The notes beneath the pieces were generated by a model that ran no database searches, was not told the DNA's origin, and saw only the letters and a program-made list of their open reading frames with translations. A DNA stretch of 64,000 nt from Ilyonectria destructans. Lineage: Eukaryota; Ascomycota; Sordariomycetes; Hypocreales; Nectriaceae. Shown in pieces: positions 63,222-64,000 of this stretch (the stretch's first letter is position 1; each line of letters begins with the position of its first letter). The DNA lies in NCBI GenBank assembly GCA_020740775.1, contig JAHEWK010000004.1:248001-312000 (forward strand), given 5' to 3'. The position numbers and the translations under genes are program-made.

Positions 63222-64000
63222 ATGCCTCCGCCTCCCCGAAAGTCATCGCGTATCGCACAGCTGGCTGCCATCAAGGCATCCAAGGCTGGCGGAGCTGAAA
63301 AACGCCCCTCACCCACCATGGATTCAACGGACGACACGGTTCAATCCACTTGCCGCAAGAAACTGCAGCGCCCAGACGACTCTCCGCAACCCATGCAAGA
63401 CCACAAAGATGCTGACTCCGCTTCCCTTATTGCAGGTGATGGAAACTCCGTGGAGTCTGTACTGCCGACTCAAACAAGCCCAGGCGCTTCTCGATCGCAG
63501 GAAGACGACTCTCCTCAACTCAAGCAAGACAACAAAGACGCCGACTCTGCTTCCCTCATCGCAGGTGATGGAGACTCCGTGGAGGCTGTACTGCCGACTC
63601 AAACAAGCCCAGTCTCCTTCCCATCACATGAAGACGACTCTTCGCAGCCCAAGATTCACGAAGAGGAAATCCGCCGGCTCCTCTCGTTGATTGCCGACTC
63701 TACCCACCTGACTGTTGGCGAAAAAAGATCTCTGGAGGTTTTGGCCTCGGCTCAGACAACAAGCGAAGGCACCTCTGAGATACAGGAGTATCTAACAAAT
63801 GATGCGCTGTATAAGGCGATCATGAATCGTCGGCATCGGAGGGCGCCCGCGGCACGCCGGGAACACTATCAGCCACATGAATCACTCTCAGAGGAAGAAA
63901 TCCACCGTTGGGCAGACCTTGAGATTTTTGGCCAAGCGAAAGACCCTTCCTTTCTGCTTCTTGACTTCGACGAGTACCTAGATGGAGCCGTTTTGAATTT
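63222..64000 (+). CDS. repeat-bearing protein of unknown function (partial, runs off the window)
   Basis: The frame stays open for 259 codons from MPPPPRKSSRIAQLAAIKAS to the window edge. Residues about 52-94 and 95-137 are two copies of a 43-residue unit (DDSPQPMQDHKDADSASLIA and DDSPQLKQDNKDADSASLIA, each continuing GDGxSVExVLPTQTSP); a third copy starts at DDSSQP and then diverges. The DNA period is exactly 129 bases (63375, 63504, 63633). The rest is charged and helical (EEEIRRLLSLIADS, SLSEEEIHRWADLEIF). The basic, Pro-rich N-terminus could be nuclear-targeting. No domain recognised; the repeats look freshly duplicated. Confidence 0.7.
   Translation, partial: MPPPPRKSSRIAQLAAIKASKAGGAEKRPSPTMDSTDDTVQSTCRKKLQRPDDSPQPMQDHKDADSASLIAGDGNSVESVLPTQTSPGASRSQEDDSPQLKQDNKDADSASLIAGDGDSVEAVLPTQTSPVSFPSHEDDSSQPKIHEEEIRRLLSLIADSTHLTVGEKRSLEVLASAQTTSEGTSEIQEYLTNDALYKAIMNRRHRRAPAARREHYQPHESLSEEEIHRWADLEIFGQAKDPSFLLLDFDEYLDGAVLN

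Noticed and set aside
1..64000. CRISPR array, bacterial operon or phage elements
   Set aside because: The DNA is eukaryotic (introns, LTR element, fungal families); no regularly spaced direct repeats of CRISPR type were found.

Overview
The window reads as nuclear DNA of a filamentous ascomycete. Most genes carry short GT-AG introns (about 45-120 bases) with fungal branch sites (CTAAC/CTGAC-like), and the families are typical of Pezizomycotina: a Zn2Cys6 regulator, GtaA-type glutaminase, GH16 glucanase, EthD protein, small secreted cysteine-rich protein, a chromodomain Ty3/Gypsy element and a Tad-like LINE. A Sordariomycete, perhaps Hypocreales, is my inference; nothing here proves the species.

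Layout. 1-11 kb is gene-poor and rich in relics: a frameshifted secreted protein gene, a LINE RNase H scrap, an HHE/hemerythrin-like gene, a short-chain dehydrogenase-like gene, then decayed pieces of a nitronate monooxygenase, a DxNKGxGG beta-prism-like protein and possibly a NACHT protein. 11-18 kb holds a multi-pass membrane protein and an 11-exon sugar transporter with a long upstream region dense in CreA/Mig1-like sites. 18.6-24.1 kb is a run of minus-strand genes for secreted or extracellular-type proteins (GH16 glucanase, a beta-helix protein, an M14 carboxypeptidase). 25.6-29.2 kb has a small hypothetical gene, a broken C2H2 zinc-finger gene and half of a conserved fungal gene. 30-35 kb has a zinc alcohol dehydrogenase, a Zn2Cys6 factor and a 5'-truncated LINE inserted just upstream of that factor. 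35.6-38.2 kb has an EthD protein and an HTH protein.

38,931-44,536 is a complete Ty3/Gypsy chromovirus on the minus strand: identical 216-bp LTRs, 5-bp target duplication TTTGG, open gag and pol, C-terminal chromodomain, and a self-complementary primer-binding site of Tf1/sushi type. gag and pol share one frame separated by a single TAG. It looks very recently inserted.

45-64 kb: an MFS monocarboxylate-type transporter, a PLDc_N-type small membrane protein, an easily missed two-exon secreted cysteine-rich protein on the minus strand (48,547-48,917), fused relics of two flavoenzymes, an 8-exon secreted glutaminase, an M6-like secreted metalloprotease, a GNAT acetyltransferase, an Hsp70-like ATPase gene with an apparent frameshift, and the start of a repeat-bearing gene that runs off the window.

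Functionally the intact genes lean to extracellular nutrition and host or substrate interaction: secreted glucanase, carboxypeptidase, glutaminase and M6 protease release sugars, amino acids and glutamate, and two transporters could take up products. The many single-lesion genes and scraps of transposons suggest a fast-evolving accessory region. Intron boundaries given below were read by eye and are unverified by transcripts.
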